This document shows positions 16,394 through 23,885 of a stretch of DNA of 48,699 bases, piece by piece. The translations under genes and the position numbers were made by a program. The notes beneath the pieces are model-generated. The model did no database searches. It was not told where the DNA came from and worked only from the letters and a program-made list of their open reading frames with translations. Numbering within the stretch: the first letter of the stretch is position 1; every line of letters starts with the position of its first letter. This DNA comes from Agromyces albus (GTDB taxonomy: Bacteria > Actinomycetota > Actinomycetes > Actinomycetales > Microbacteriaceae), in NCBI RefSeq assembly GCF_004134825.1, contig NZ_SDPN01000031.1, forward strand, positions 1-48,699, given 5' to 3'.

Positions 16394-18091
16394 ATGATGC
16401 GCGGCGGGATACGCGCGGTCACCATCGGTGCCGCGGCCGTCGTCGCGCTGATGATCTCCGGCGCGGTCACGGCCGCCGCCGCGGTCCCCGCCGTTCCGCC
16501 CACGGCGATCCCGCAGCTCGCACCCGCAGAGCCCGGAACCCTCGGGGAGTGCGAATCGCTCATCGCGTTCGAGTACGGCAACACCGTGATCACCGGCGCC
16601 GAGATCATCGCGGCCGGCACGCTGTCGGGCGTCGAGGTCGGCGAGCACTGCCTCGTTCGCGGCCACATGAACGAACGCGTCAGCGAGGTCGACGGCCAGA
16701 CCTACCGCATCGGATTCGAGATGCGCCTGCCGACCGACTGGAGCGGGCGCTACCTCTACCAGGCCAACGGCGGTCTCGACGGGAATGTCGCGACCGCACT
16801 CGGGAATGCCGGAAGCGAGAGCGGCCTGAAACTCGGCTTCGCGGTGATCAGCTCGGACGCCGGACATCCCGGTTCGATGGGGCCGACGTTCGGGATCGAC
16901 CCGCAGGCACGCCTCGACTACGGGTATCAAGCCGTCGGAACCCTGACGCCGATGGCCAAGGCGCTGATCGAGGCGGCGTACGGCAAGGCCCCTGATCGCT
17001 CGTACATGACCGGCGGATCCAACGGCGGGCGCCACACGATGGTCGGCGCGGCGCGCTACGCCGGCCAGTACGACGGGTTCCTCGCGGTGGCGCCGGGCTT
17101 CAACCTGCCGCAGGCCGCCGTCGCGCAGATATGGGGGGCGCAGCAGTGGGTCACCGTAGCCACCGACGCCGCGGACCTCAACACCGCACTGACCCCCGCC
17201 GAACGGCGGGTGATCGCCGACGCCATCCTCTCCCGGTGCGATGGGCTCGACCGGCTCGTGGATGGCCTGGTGCAGGACAGCGTGCGCTGCCAGAAGGCCT
17301 TCTCCATCGATCGCGACGTCCTGACCTGCGAGTCCGACCGGGACGGCACCTGCCTGACCGCGGAGCAGAAGGCGGTCGTCTCGGCCGTCTTCGCCGGAGC
17401 TCGCACCAGCGACGGCGAGGAGATCTACAGCTCGTTCCCGTTCGATCCCGGACTGGCCCAGCCCAACTGGGCATTCTGGAAGTTCTTCGCATCGAGGAGC
17501 CTCGATCCGGGTGCCGTCGGATTCATCTTCGGCACGCCGCCCGATCCGAGCATCCCCGCCTCCCCGCTCACTGCCGACATCGACGCGCTCGCGCAGAGCA
17601 TCTACGCGACGAGCGGCATCTACACCGAGAGCGGCATGGAGTTCATGACGCCGCCGGATCCCACGAGGCTCGACACGCTCCGCGAGCGCGGCGGGAAGAT
17701 GATCGTCGTCCACGGCGCATCCGACGGGGTGTTCTCCGTCGACGACACCGCGTCCTGGTACGAGGAACTGGACGCGAACTACCGGCAGCAGGCCGATCAG
17801 TTCGCCCGGTACTTCGAAGTGCCCGGTATGGGGCATGTGAGGGGCGGCCCTGCGACCGACCAGTACGAAGGGCTCACCGCCCTGATCGACTGGGTCGAGT
17901 TCGGATCGGCTCCCGACCGGATCGACGCGCGGGTGAACCCGGCCAACGCCGACGTCCCTGCGAGCTGGTCCGCCGATCTCAGCCGCCCGCTCTGCCCCTA
18001 CCCCTCGGTGGCGCAGTATGCGTCGGGCGACCCCGACAGTGCCGACAGCTTCGTGTGCAAGCACAGTGGAGGCGGCATCGGGCGCCGCTGA
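16394..18091 (+). CDS. Secreted tannase/feruloyl-esterase-family alpha/beta hydrolase
   Basis: 565 residues, starting MMRGGIRAVTIGAAAVVALM with GAGGAGA upstream; the hydrophobic stretch ending AAAAVPA is a signal peptide. The fold is that of the tannase/feruloyl esterase family, with nucleophile Ser209 in TGGSNGGRH, Asp444 in HGASDGVFSVDD and His481 in GMGHVRGG. Family members release phenolic acids from esters. In characterised members the Ser and His are each next to a Cys joined by a disulfide (CS-D-HC motif); here those positions are Gly208 and Val482, so the disulfide is absent. Four other Cys in the middle insertion (SRCDG, VRCQK, LTCES, GTCLT) could bond instead. Divergent MarR suggests induction by an aromatic compound. 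Confidence 0.82.
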   Translation: MMRGGIRAVTIGAAAVVALMISGAVTAAAAVPAVPPTAIPQLAPAEPGTLGECESLIAFEYGNTVITGAEIIAAGTLSGVEVGEHCLVRGHMNERVSEVDGQTYRIGFEMRLPTDWSGRYLYQANGGLDGNVATALGNAGSESGLKLGFAVISSDAGHPGSMGPTFGIDPQARLDYGYQAVGTLTPMAKALIEAAYGKAPDRSYMTGGSNGGRHTMVGAARYAGQYDGFLAVAPGFNLPQAAVAQIWGAQQWVTVATDAADLNTALTPAERRVIADAILSRCDGLDRLVDGLVQDSVRCQKAFSIDRDVLTCESDRDGTCLTAEQKAVVSAVFAGARTSDGEEIYSSFPFDPGLAQPNWAFWKFFASRSLDPGAVGFIFGTPPDPSIPASPLTADIDALAQSIYATSGIYTESGMEFMTPPDPTRLDTLRERGGKMIVVHGASDGVFSVDDTASWYEELDANYRQQADQFARYFEVPGMGHVRGGPATDQYEGLTALIDWVEFGSAPDRIDARVNPANADVPASWSADLSRPLCPYPSVAQYASGDPDSADSFVCKHSGGGIGRR

Positions 18092-18112
18092 GCCCACCGC
18101 GGCGACTCGTCC

Positions 18113-18140
18113 CGGTCCTCTTCACGTGTGAGGAGGACCG
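18113..18140 (+). terminator. Hairpin after the tannase-like gene
   Basis: CGGTCCTC (18113-18120) pairs perfectly with GAGGACCG (18133-18140), with an inner TCAC/GTGA stem in the loop. It lies 22 nt after the stop codon. There is no T tract, so termination is likely but not typical. Confidence 0.45.
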
Positions 18141-18234
18141 AGACGGCCGCGGAGCTGCGCCTGCAGCACCGGGAGTCGACCTCGCGGTCGCCCGGCGTTC
18201 ACCAGTCGTGCACCGCGCGGCCGTCTGGCGCGCG

Positions 18235-18240
18235 TAGCTT
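18235..18240 (+). promoter_or_regulatory. -10 element, leaderless start of the CMP-sugar synthetase gene
   Basis: TAGCTT, then exactly 6 nt, then ATG 18247. No ribosome binding site is present, so a transcript starting at or beside the A of the ATG is expected. It supports this start over the in-frame ATG at 18310. Confidence 0.5.
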
Positions 18241-18246
18241 CGCGCC

Positions 18247-19605
18247 ATGTCCCAGATCGACGTCGCCGCCCCACCAGCGCCGATCGCTGCCGTCGGAGCG
18301 GTCGGCGGCATGAGACCGTCGGATGCCGCAACCGCCCTCGCGACCGCGATCATTCCCGCCCGTGGCGGGTCGCAGGGCCTGCCGGGCAAGAACGTGGCTC
18401 GCGTCGGCGGTGTGCCGCTCATCGAGCGAGCCGTGCATGCCGCGCTCGCCGCGACGCGCATCGCCCGGGTCGTCGTGACGACCGACGACGACGAGATCGC
18501 CACCGCCGCCCGCAGCGCGGGCGCGGAGGTCATCGCGCGGCCCGCTGAGCTCGCCGGCAGCGCGGCGTCGAGCGAGTCGGCCCTGATGCATGCCCTCGAA
18601 CAACTGTCGGAGAGCGCACGGCCCCGCTCCGACCGGCACAACGAGCCGAGCGCGATCACGGTCTTCATCCAGGCGACGTCGCCCTTCATCGACCCCGCCG
18701 ATCTCGACGCCGCGATCGAACGCGTGGCGTCGGGCGAGCACGACGTCGTGCTCGCGGCGGCGCCGTCGCACATCTTCCTCTGGCGCAACGACGAGGAAGG
18801 GGAGGGCGCCGTGGGCGTGAACCACGATGCCTCCCACCGCCCCCGTCGCCAGGACCGGCAGCCCGAGTACGTCGAGACGGGCGCGTTCTACGTCTTCCGC
18901 ACCGACGGCTTCCGCGCCGCCGGGCACCGCTTCTTCGGGCGCGTCGGCATCCAGCCCGTGCATCCCGACCACGCCATCGAGATCGACGGCATCGCCGACC
19001 TCGACCGTGCGCGGGCGCTCGCGTCGTACGTCGACCGGGGTATCGCGGCATCCCGACGGGGCTCAGCGGTCGAGTCGCGACGACCGCGTATCGAGGTCGA
19101 CGCGCTCATCACCGACTTCGACGGCGTGCACACCGACGACACGGTCATGGTCGACCAGCTCGGGCGCGAGACGGTGCGGGTCAGCCGCAGCGATGGGCAC
19201 GGCATCGCCCGACTTCGTGCGGCCGGCATCCCCGTGCTCATCATCTCCGCCGAGGAGAACCCGGTCGTCGGGCGCCGAGCCGAGAAGCTCGGCGTCGAGT
19301 GCGCTCAGGGCGTTTCGGACAAGGGTGCGGTGCTTCGCGCATGGGCTGAAGACCGGAGCATCCGTCTCGATCGCATCGCCTATCTCGGCAACGACCGCGG
19401 CGACCTGCCCGCCCTCGATCTCGTCGGATGGCCGATCGCGGTTCCGGATGCTGCGCCTGAGGCGCTCGCGGCGGCCCGCCATGTACTCGCGCAGCCCGGC
19501 GGGCACGGCGCCGTGCGCGAGCTCGCCGACCTGATCCTCGAGGCGCGTGACTCCCACGTCGCCCGGACGGCGCTCGATCCCGCGCGCCCGCACGATTCGA
19601 AATGA
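18247..19605 (+). CDS. Acylneuraminate cytidylyltransferase fused to KdsC-like HAD phosphatase
   Basis: 452 residues. Domain 1 (about 33-255) is a CMP-nonulosonate synthetase: AIIPARGGSQGLPGKN is the CTP-binding signature, with VVTTDDDEIA, FIQATSPFIDP and YVETGAFYVF. Domain 2 (about 283-445) is a HAD phosphatase of the KdsC type with nucleophile and acid in DFDGVHTDD (D290, D292), IISAEENPVVGRRAEKLG and YLGNDRGDLPAL. The two activities belong to consecutive steps: dephosphorylation of the 9-phosphate acid made by a NeuB/NANS-type synthase and its activation with CTP. The architecture resembles animal CMP-sialate synthetase, whose C-terminal domain is KdsC-like. The product could be a sialic, legionaminic, Kdn or related acid. 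The stop overlaps the ribosome binding site of the NeuB gene. Confidence 0.85.
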   Translation: MSQIDVAAPPAPIAAVGAVGGMRPSDAATALATAIIPARGGSQGLPGKNVARVGGVPLIERAVHAALAATRIARVVVTTDDDEIATAARSAGAEVIARPAELAGSAASSESALMHALEQLSESARPRSDRHNEPSAITVFIQATSPFIDPADLDAAIERVASGEHDVVLAAAPSHIFLWRNDEEGEGAVGVNHDASHRPRRQDRQPEYVETGAFYVFRTDGFRAAGHRFFGRVGIQPVHPDHAIEIDGIADLDRARALASYVDRGIAASRRGSAVESRRPRIEVDALITDFDGVHTDDTVMVDQLGRETVRVSRSDGHGIARLRAAGIPVLIISAEENPVVGRRAEKLGVECAQGVSDKGAVLRAWAEDRSIRLDRIAYLGNDRGDLPALDLVGWPIAVPDAAPEALAAARHVLAQPGGHGAVRELADLILEARDSHVARTALDPARPHDSK

Positions 19606-19616
19606 GGGAGAACGAC

Positions 19617-20492
19617 ATGACCGTACGCATCGGCCGATCCGCGATCGGCCCCGGCCTGCCCGTCTACGTGATCGGCGAGATCGGCCTGAATCACAACGGC
19701 GATGTCGACATCGCGCGCCGGCTCATCGACGTGGCCGTCGAGTCGGGGGCGCAAGCCGTGAAGTTCCAGAAGCGCACCCCCGAGATCGCGACGCCCGAGC
19801 ACATGCGCGACGTGCAGCGCGAGACGCCGTGGGGCACGATGAGCTACCTCGACTACCGGCGCCGCGTCGAGTTCGGCCAGTCCGAGTACCTCGAGATCGC
19901 CTCGTACGCGATGCGGAGCGGCATCGACTGGTTCGCCTCGCCGTGGGATGTCCCGTCGGTCGAGTTCCTCGAGGACCTCGACGTCGTGGCGCACAAGGTG
20001 GCCTCGGCTTCGGTCACCGATCTCGCACTGCTCGACGCGATCGCCGAGACGGGCAAGCCCGTCATCCTCTCGACCGGGATGTCGACGCTCGACGAGATCG
20101 ACCGCGCCGTCGAGACGCTCGGCACCGACCAGCTCGTCATCATGCACGCGACCTCGAGCTATCCGATGCCGCCCGAGGAGGCGAACCTCCGCACGATCGA
20201 GACGCTGCGCTCGCGCTACCCCGGCGTTCCGATCGGCTACTCGGGGCACGAGCGCGGCCTGCAGATCTCGCTCGCAGCGGTCACGCTCGGCGCCGTCGCG
20301 GTGGAGCGGCACATCACCCTCGATCGGGCGATGTGGGGCTCCGACCAGGCGGCGTCGCTCGAGCCGGTGGGATTCGAGCACCTCGTGCGCGACATCCGCG
20401 TGATCGGCGAGGCCATGGGCGACGGCGTGAAGCGCGTCTTCCCGGGCGAGGAGGCTCCGCGCGCGAAGCTCCGCCGGGTGCCGGCGCTGTGA
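19617..20492 (+). CDS. NeuB-family nonulosonic acid synthase lacking the SAF domain
   Basis: 291 residues from ATG 19617, preceded by GAGGGAG; an upstream ATG at 19602 overlaps that site. The NeuB TIM barrel is complete: VIGEIGLNHNGD (about 15-26), AVKFQKRTPE, the HATSSYPMPPEEANL stretch, YSGHERGLQISLAAV, GAVAVERHITLDR and DQAASLEP. Family enzymes condense PEP with ManNAc, ManNAc-6-P or a related sugar. Characterised NeuB proteins have about 340-350 residues and end in an antifreeze-like SAF domain, whose Arg reaches into the partner's active site. Here the chain stops at RAKLRRVPAL, straight after the barrel, and the stop is the TGA inside the next gene's GTGA, so this is not a sequencing frameshift into the following gene. 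Part of the neuA-neuB-glycosyltransferase unit. Confidence 0.83.
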   Translation: MTVRIGRSAIGPGLPVYVIGEIGLNHNGDVDIARRLIDVAVESGAQAVKFQKRTPEIATPEHMRDVQRETPWGTMSYLDYRRRVEFGQSEYLEIASYAMRSGIDWFASPWDVPSVEFLEDLDVVAHKVASASVTDLALLDAIAETGKPVILSTGMSTLDEIDRAVETLGTDQLVIMHATSSYPMPPEEANLRTIETLRSRYPGVPIGYSGHERGLQISLAAVTLGAVAVERHITLDRAMWGSDQAASLEPVGFEHLVRDIRVIGEAMGDGVKRVFPGEEAPRAKLRRVPAL

Positions 20493-21826
20493 GGCGCTCG
20501 CTCCTCGTCGTCGCGGACTCCGACTCCTACGTCAAGTGGGGCGCCTCCCTCGCCTCGCAGCTGCCAGCCGACTCGTGGTCGGTCGAGTTCGTCGTGCTCG
20601 CCACGCCGGTTCTTCCGAGCGCCAGACAGCTCCGTGTCGCGCTCGCCGGCACGATGTTCTCGCCGGATTCCGTGCGCACGGTCGAGCTCGACGAACTGCC
20701 CGGACTCATCGCAGCGCAGCGACCCGACGCCGTGCTGCTCTCGCTCCGGGGGCCGCTCGTGCGCGTCGTCGTGCCCCTCGTGGCAGCCGGCCCCGATCGG
20801 CCGGTGCTCCTGAGCGGATTCCCCGGCCTCACCATCCCGGCCGAGCCGAAGGCGATCGTGTACCGCGAGCAGGTCGACCTCATCGTGCTGCACAGCCGGC
20901 GCGAGGTTCGCGAATTCACGGGCAATGCCACGATGCTCGAGGTGCCGGTCGCCTTGGGGCTCGCGACCCTGCCGTTCCTCCGGACACGCACGTCGGTGAT
21001 GGCGGCAGCCGGCGGCGGGAGCGACTTGAGCGTTACTGCGGACTCGAGCGGCACCGTCTACTCGAGCGGCACGAGCGCACAGGAACGCACCGACCTCGTC
21101 TTCGCGGCCCAGGCGAAGGTGCCCGCGACCCGCGAGGAGCGCGTGCAGCTCCTCGGCTGGCTTGCGGCCGCGGCGCGACGTCGCCCGGCGCGCCGCGTCG
21201 TCGTGAAGGTGCGGGCCCGGGCGGGCGAGGCGCAGACGCATGCCGAGACCTTCGACTTCGCCGAGCTCCTCACCGACCCGGCCGTGCGCGATGAGCTCGG
21301 CGGCACCCTCCCGCCGAACCTCCTGGTGCTCGACGGTCCGATGCACGAGCACCTCGAGCGGGCCGCCGTGCTCGTCACCGTGAGCTCGACGGCGGTCCTC
21401 GAGGCGGTGGCGTCGGGCGTGCCGGCACTCCTCGTCGACGAGTTCGGCGTTGAGCCGAAGCTCATCAACACGGTCTTCGAGGGAAGCGGCCTGTTCGCCG
21501 GCGCCGACGCCGTCATCGCGGGTGCCGGACGGCATCCCGACCCCGACTGGCTCGCCGACAACTACTTCCACGGCCGTGAGCACGACGACTGGACCGACCG
21601 GCTCGACGAGCTCGTCGCCGCGCGAGACGACGGGCAGCTTCCGCTCCGTGCGCGCCGGCACAACCTGCAGGGCGGGGCACTCCGCAGGGCCTTCGAGCGC
21701 AAGCGGATGCTGGGCGGTCACGACCGCTCGCTCTCCGGCTTCGTCGCGATGGCCGTTGCCATTCCCTCGCGCTGGGTCCTGCGACGGGTTCGCAAAATCC
21801 GCCGGCTGCTCACCGAATCGGCCTGA
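20489..21826 (+). CDS. DUF6716-type putative glycosyltransferase
   Basis: 445 residues, starting at a GTG that overlaps the NeuB stop (GTGA). Two Rossmann-like halves are visible, as in GT-B enzymes: RSLLVVADSDSYVKWGASLA and LSGFPGLTIP in the first, then LLVLDGPMHEHLERAAVLVTV, SSTAVLEAVASGVPALLVDEFGV and VFEGSGLF in the second, which look like a nucleotide-sugar site. The C-terminus is basic and hydrophobic (PSRWVLRRVRKIRR), possibly membrane-associated. I recognise the family as the one usually named DUF6716. Tight coupling to NeuA and NeuB suggests that it transfers the CMP-activated acid to a glycan; this is inference, no activity is known to me. Confidence 0.7.
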   Translation: MRRSLLVVADSDSYVKWGASLASQLPADSWSVEFVVLATPVLPSARQLRVALAGTMFSPDSVRTVELDELPGLIAAQRPDAVLLSLRGPLVRVVVPLVAAGPDRPVLLSGFPGLTIPAEPKAIVYREQVDLIVLHSRREVREFTGNATMLEVPVALGLATLPFLRTRTSVMAAAGGGSDLSVTADSSGTVYSSGTSAQERTDLVFAAQAKVPATREERVQLLGWLAAAARRRPARRVVVKVRARAGEAQTHAETFDFAELLTDPAVRDELGGTLPPNLLVLDGPMHEHLERAAVLVTVSSTAVLEAVASGVPALLVDEFGVEPKLINTVFEGSGLFAGADAVIAGAGRHPDPDWLADNYFHGREHDDWTDRLDELVAARDDGQLPLRARRHNLQGGALRRAFERKRMLGGHDRSLSGFVAMAVAIPSRWVLRRVRKIRRLLTESA

Positions 21827-21831
21827 GCTGA

Positions 21832-21859
21832 GCCCGGTCGACGGCACCTGCGACCGGGC
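21832..21859 (+). terminator. Hairpin between convergent genes
   Basis: GCCCGGTCG (21832-21840) and CGACCGGGC (21851-21859) form a perfect 9-bp stem with a 10-nt loop, 5 nt after the glycosyltransferase stop. It could end transcription from both sides; no T tract. Confidence 0.5.
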
Positions 21860-21887
21860 AACCCGGCTGCCGGCGGCTCGAGCGCCG

Positions 21888-22424
21888 TCAGTCGACGGGA
21901 GCGGTGTGCTCGTCGACGTGGTGCAGGTACGAGGCGGCGTTCCGGCGAATACCCGCCCGCTCGTCGTCGCTCAGCTCGCGCCGCACCTTCGCGGGAACGC
22001 CGGCCACGAGCGAGCCGGGCGGCACGACCGTTCCCTCGAGCACCACGGCGCCGGCCGCGACGAGCGAGCCGGCGCCGATCACGGCCCCGTTCAGCACCGT
22101 CGCGCTCATGCCGATGAGGCAGTCGTCTTCGACCGTGCAGCCGTGCAGCACCGCGCCGTGCCCCACCGAGACGCGACGGCCGATGGTGAGCGGGTATCCC
22201 GCGTCGACGTGGCAGACGACGGCGTCTTGAAGGTTCGACTCCTCGCCGAGGGTGATCCGCTCGGCTTCGGCGCGGAGCACGGCGTTGTACCAGACGCTCG
22301 ACCCGGCGGCGAGGCGCACATCGCCCACGATGACCGCGCCCGCCGCGACGAACGCGGTCTCGTCGACGACAGGGGCCTGGATGCCCGCGAGGGTGAGGAT
22401 GCGGGCAGACGGGTCGGTGCTCAT
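21888..22424 (-). CDS. Gamma-class carbonic anhydrase family protein
   Basis: 178 residues with the hexapeptide repeats of a left-handed beta helix (VVDETAFVAAGAVIVGDVRL, the AVVCHVDAGYPLTIGRR stretch, SVGHGAVLHGC). His residues at CHVD and GHGAVLHG match the zinc or iron ligands of gamma carbonic anhydrases (Cam, YrdA, PaaY). Trimeric cytoplasmic enzyme or acyltransferase-like protein. ATG 22424 is preceded by TAGGCT and a 6-nt gap (leaderless). The promoter lies within the last codons of the upstream permease gene, 4 nt away, so it can be read from both. Confidence 0.85.
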   Translation of the reverse strand: MSTDPSARILTLAGIQAPVVDETAFVAAGAVIVGDVRLAAGSSVWYNAVLRAEAERITLGEESNLQDAVVCHVDAGYPLTIGRRVSVGHGAVLHGCTVEDDCLIGMSATVLNGAVIGAGSLVAAGAVVLEGTVVPPGSLVAGVPAKVRRELSDDERAGIRRNAASYLHHVDEHTAPVD

Positions 22425-22428
22425 CCCG

Positions 22429-23715
22429 TCAGCCTACGGTGCCGCTCGGTCCGGCCCCGCGTCGCGAGCGGACGGCCCGCGAGACGAGCCGATACGCCAC
22501 GCCGACGGCGAGCACGGCCACGCCCGCGACGATCGACACGAGCGGCAGGGTGACGACGAGCACGAGGCATCCGATCGCCCCCGCCGCCGAGAGTGCGCGC
22601 GGCACCCGGCGGTCGGCGCGCGGCTGGGTGATCGCCGCGGCGTTGGCGATGAAGTAGTAGAGCAGCACGCCGAACGACGAGAAGCCGATCGCACCGCGCA
22701 GGTCGACCGCGAGCACGAGGACGACGACGACGGCGGCCACGACGATCTCGGCGATGTAGGGGACCCGGAACTGCGGATGCACCGCCGCGAGCGGTCGTGG
22801 CAGCTCGCCGTCGCGCGCCATCGCGAGACTCGTGCGACCGACGCCCGCGATGAGCGCGAGCAGCGCGCCGAGGGCCGCCGCCGCAGCGCCGAGGCGCACG
22901 AGCGGCTCGGCCCAGTTCCAGCCGTTGGCCTCGACGACGTCGACGAGCGGGGCGCCGGATGCCGCGAGCCCGTCGGCGCCGAGCGAGGCGAGTGCGACCG
23001 TGCCGATCGCGGCGTACACGACGACCGTGATCCCGAGCGAGATCGCGATCGCGCGGGGGATCGTGCGAGCCGGTTCGCGCACCTCCTCGCCGAGCGTCGC
23101 GATGCGCGCGTAGCCCGCGAACGCGAAGAACAGCAGCCCCGCGGACTGCAGGATGCCGAGCCACCCCTCGGCGAGCAGATCACCCGCGCCGAACGGCGCG
23201 CCGCCCTGGAACACGGACGCCGATCCGGCGGCGACGACGACCACGAGCACCGTGAGCACGCCGATCACGATGAAGGTGGCGACTCGCGCCGTACGGGTGA
23301 TGCCGCGAAGGTTGACGGCCGCGAGCACGATCACGGCGGCTGCCGCGAGCGGCCGCTCCCAGCCGGGAGGGGCGAGGTACGCGGCGAACGTGATCGCCAT
23401 GGCTGCGCAGCTCGCCGTCTTGCCGATGACGAAGCTCCACCCCGCGAGGAAGCCGGGCCACTCGCCGAGCCGTTCGCGACCGTAGCGATAGGCGCCGCCC
23501 GACTCGGGGTAGCGTGCCGCGAGCTGCGCCGACGAACTCGCGTTCGCGAACGCCACGAAGGCGGCGATCGCGAGGCCGATGAGCAGCCCTTCGCCGGCGG
23601 CGTGCGCGGCGGGGGCGAAGGCGGCGAAGACACCGGCGCCGATCATCGCAGCAAGGCCGATCACGACGGCGTCGTGGAGTCCGAGGCGGCGGGCGAGGGA
23701 AGGCTGCTGGGTCAC
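22429..23715 (-). CDS. APC-family amino acid permease
   Basis: 428 residues from GTG 23715. The first membrane segment carries the APC substrate-backbone motif GLAAMIGAGVFAAFAPA, and about 12 segments follow (for example AVIVLAAVNLRGI, FIVIGVLTVLVVVVAAG, AIAISLGITVVVYAAIGTVAL). SAQLAARYPESGGAYRYGRE is the conserved loop after segment 2. The frame is open to ATG 23733, but GTG 23715 follows TATCGT plus 6 nt, the leaderless geometry seen elsewhere here, and gives the usual short N-terminus (MTQQPSLARRLGLHDAVVIG). Substrate unknown, probably a neutral or cationic amino acid or amine. Confidence 0.85.
   Translation of the reverse strand: MTQQPSLARRLGLHDAVVIGLAAMIGAGVFAAFAPAAHAAGEGLLIGLAIAAFVAFANASSSAQLAARYPESGGAYRYGRERLGEWPGFLAGWSFVIGKTASCAAMAITFAAYLAPPGWERPLAAAAVIVLAAVNLRGITRTARVATFIVIGVLTVLVVVVAAGSASVFQGGAPFGAGDLLAEGWLGILQSAGLLFFAFAGYARIATLGEEVREPARTIPRAIAISLGITVVVYAAIGTVALASLGADGLAASGAPLVDVVEANGWNWAEPLVRLGAAAAALGALLALIAGVGRTSLAMARDGELPRPLAAVHPQFRVPYIAEIVVAAVVVVLVLAVDLRGAIGFSSFGVLLYYFIANAAAITQPRADRRVPRALSAAGAIGCLVLVVTLPLVSIVAGVAVLAVGVAYRLVSRAVRSRRGAGPSGTVG
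22431..22436 (-). promoter_or_regulatory. -10 element, leaderless start of the carbonic anhydrase gene
   Basis: On the minus strand TAGGCT, 6 nt, ATG (22424). It overlaps the end of the permease reading frame. No ribosome binding site is seen. Confidence 0.45.
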
Positions 23716-23721
23716 GCTCGC

Positions 23722-23727
23722 ACGATA
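23722..23727 (-). promoter_or_regulatory. -10 element, leaderless start of the APC permease
   Basis: On the minus strand TATCGT, 6 nt, GTG (23715). This decides for GTG over the upstream ATG 23733. Confidence 0.45.
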
Positions 23728-23756
23728 GTGCATTGGGGCGGATCGACGCGGTCGAG

Positions 23757-23786
23757 TTCTGCGGCACCCGAGCTTCGCGGTATTCT
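23757..23786 (+). promoter_or_regulatory. Promoter of the glycoside hydrolase gene
   Basis: TTCTGC (23757-23762) and TATTCT (23781-23786) with an 18-bp spacer. The leader to ATG 23886 would be about 95 nt and ends in a GGAGG ribosome binding site. Confidence 0.45.
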
Positions 23787-23885
23787 GGTCGCGGTGGGGG
23801 ATCGCAGTTGTCTGATCGGCGACCCGTTTTGGGGTGGGCGCTCAGGGAACGACGCGACTACGCTCGCTCTTGGAGGCACCCCTAC

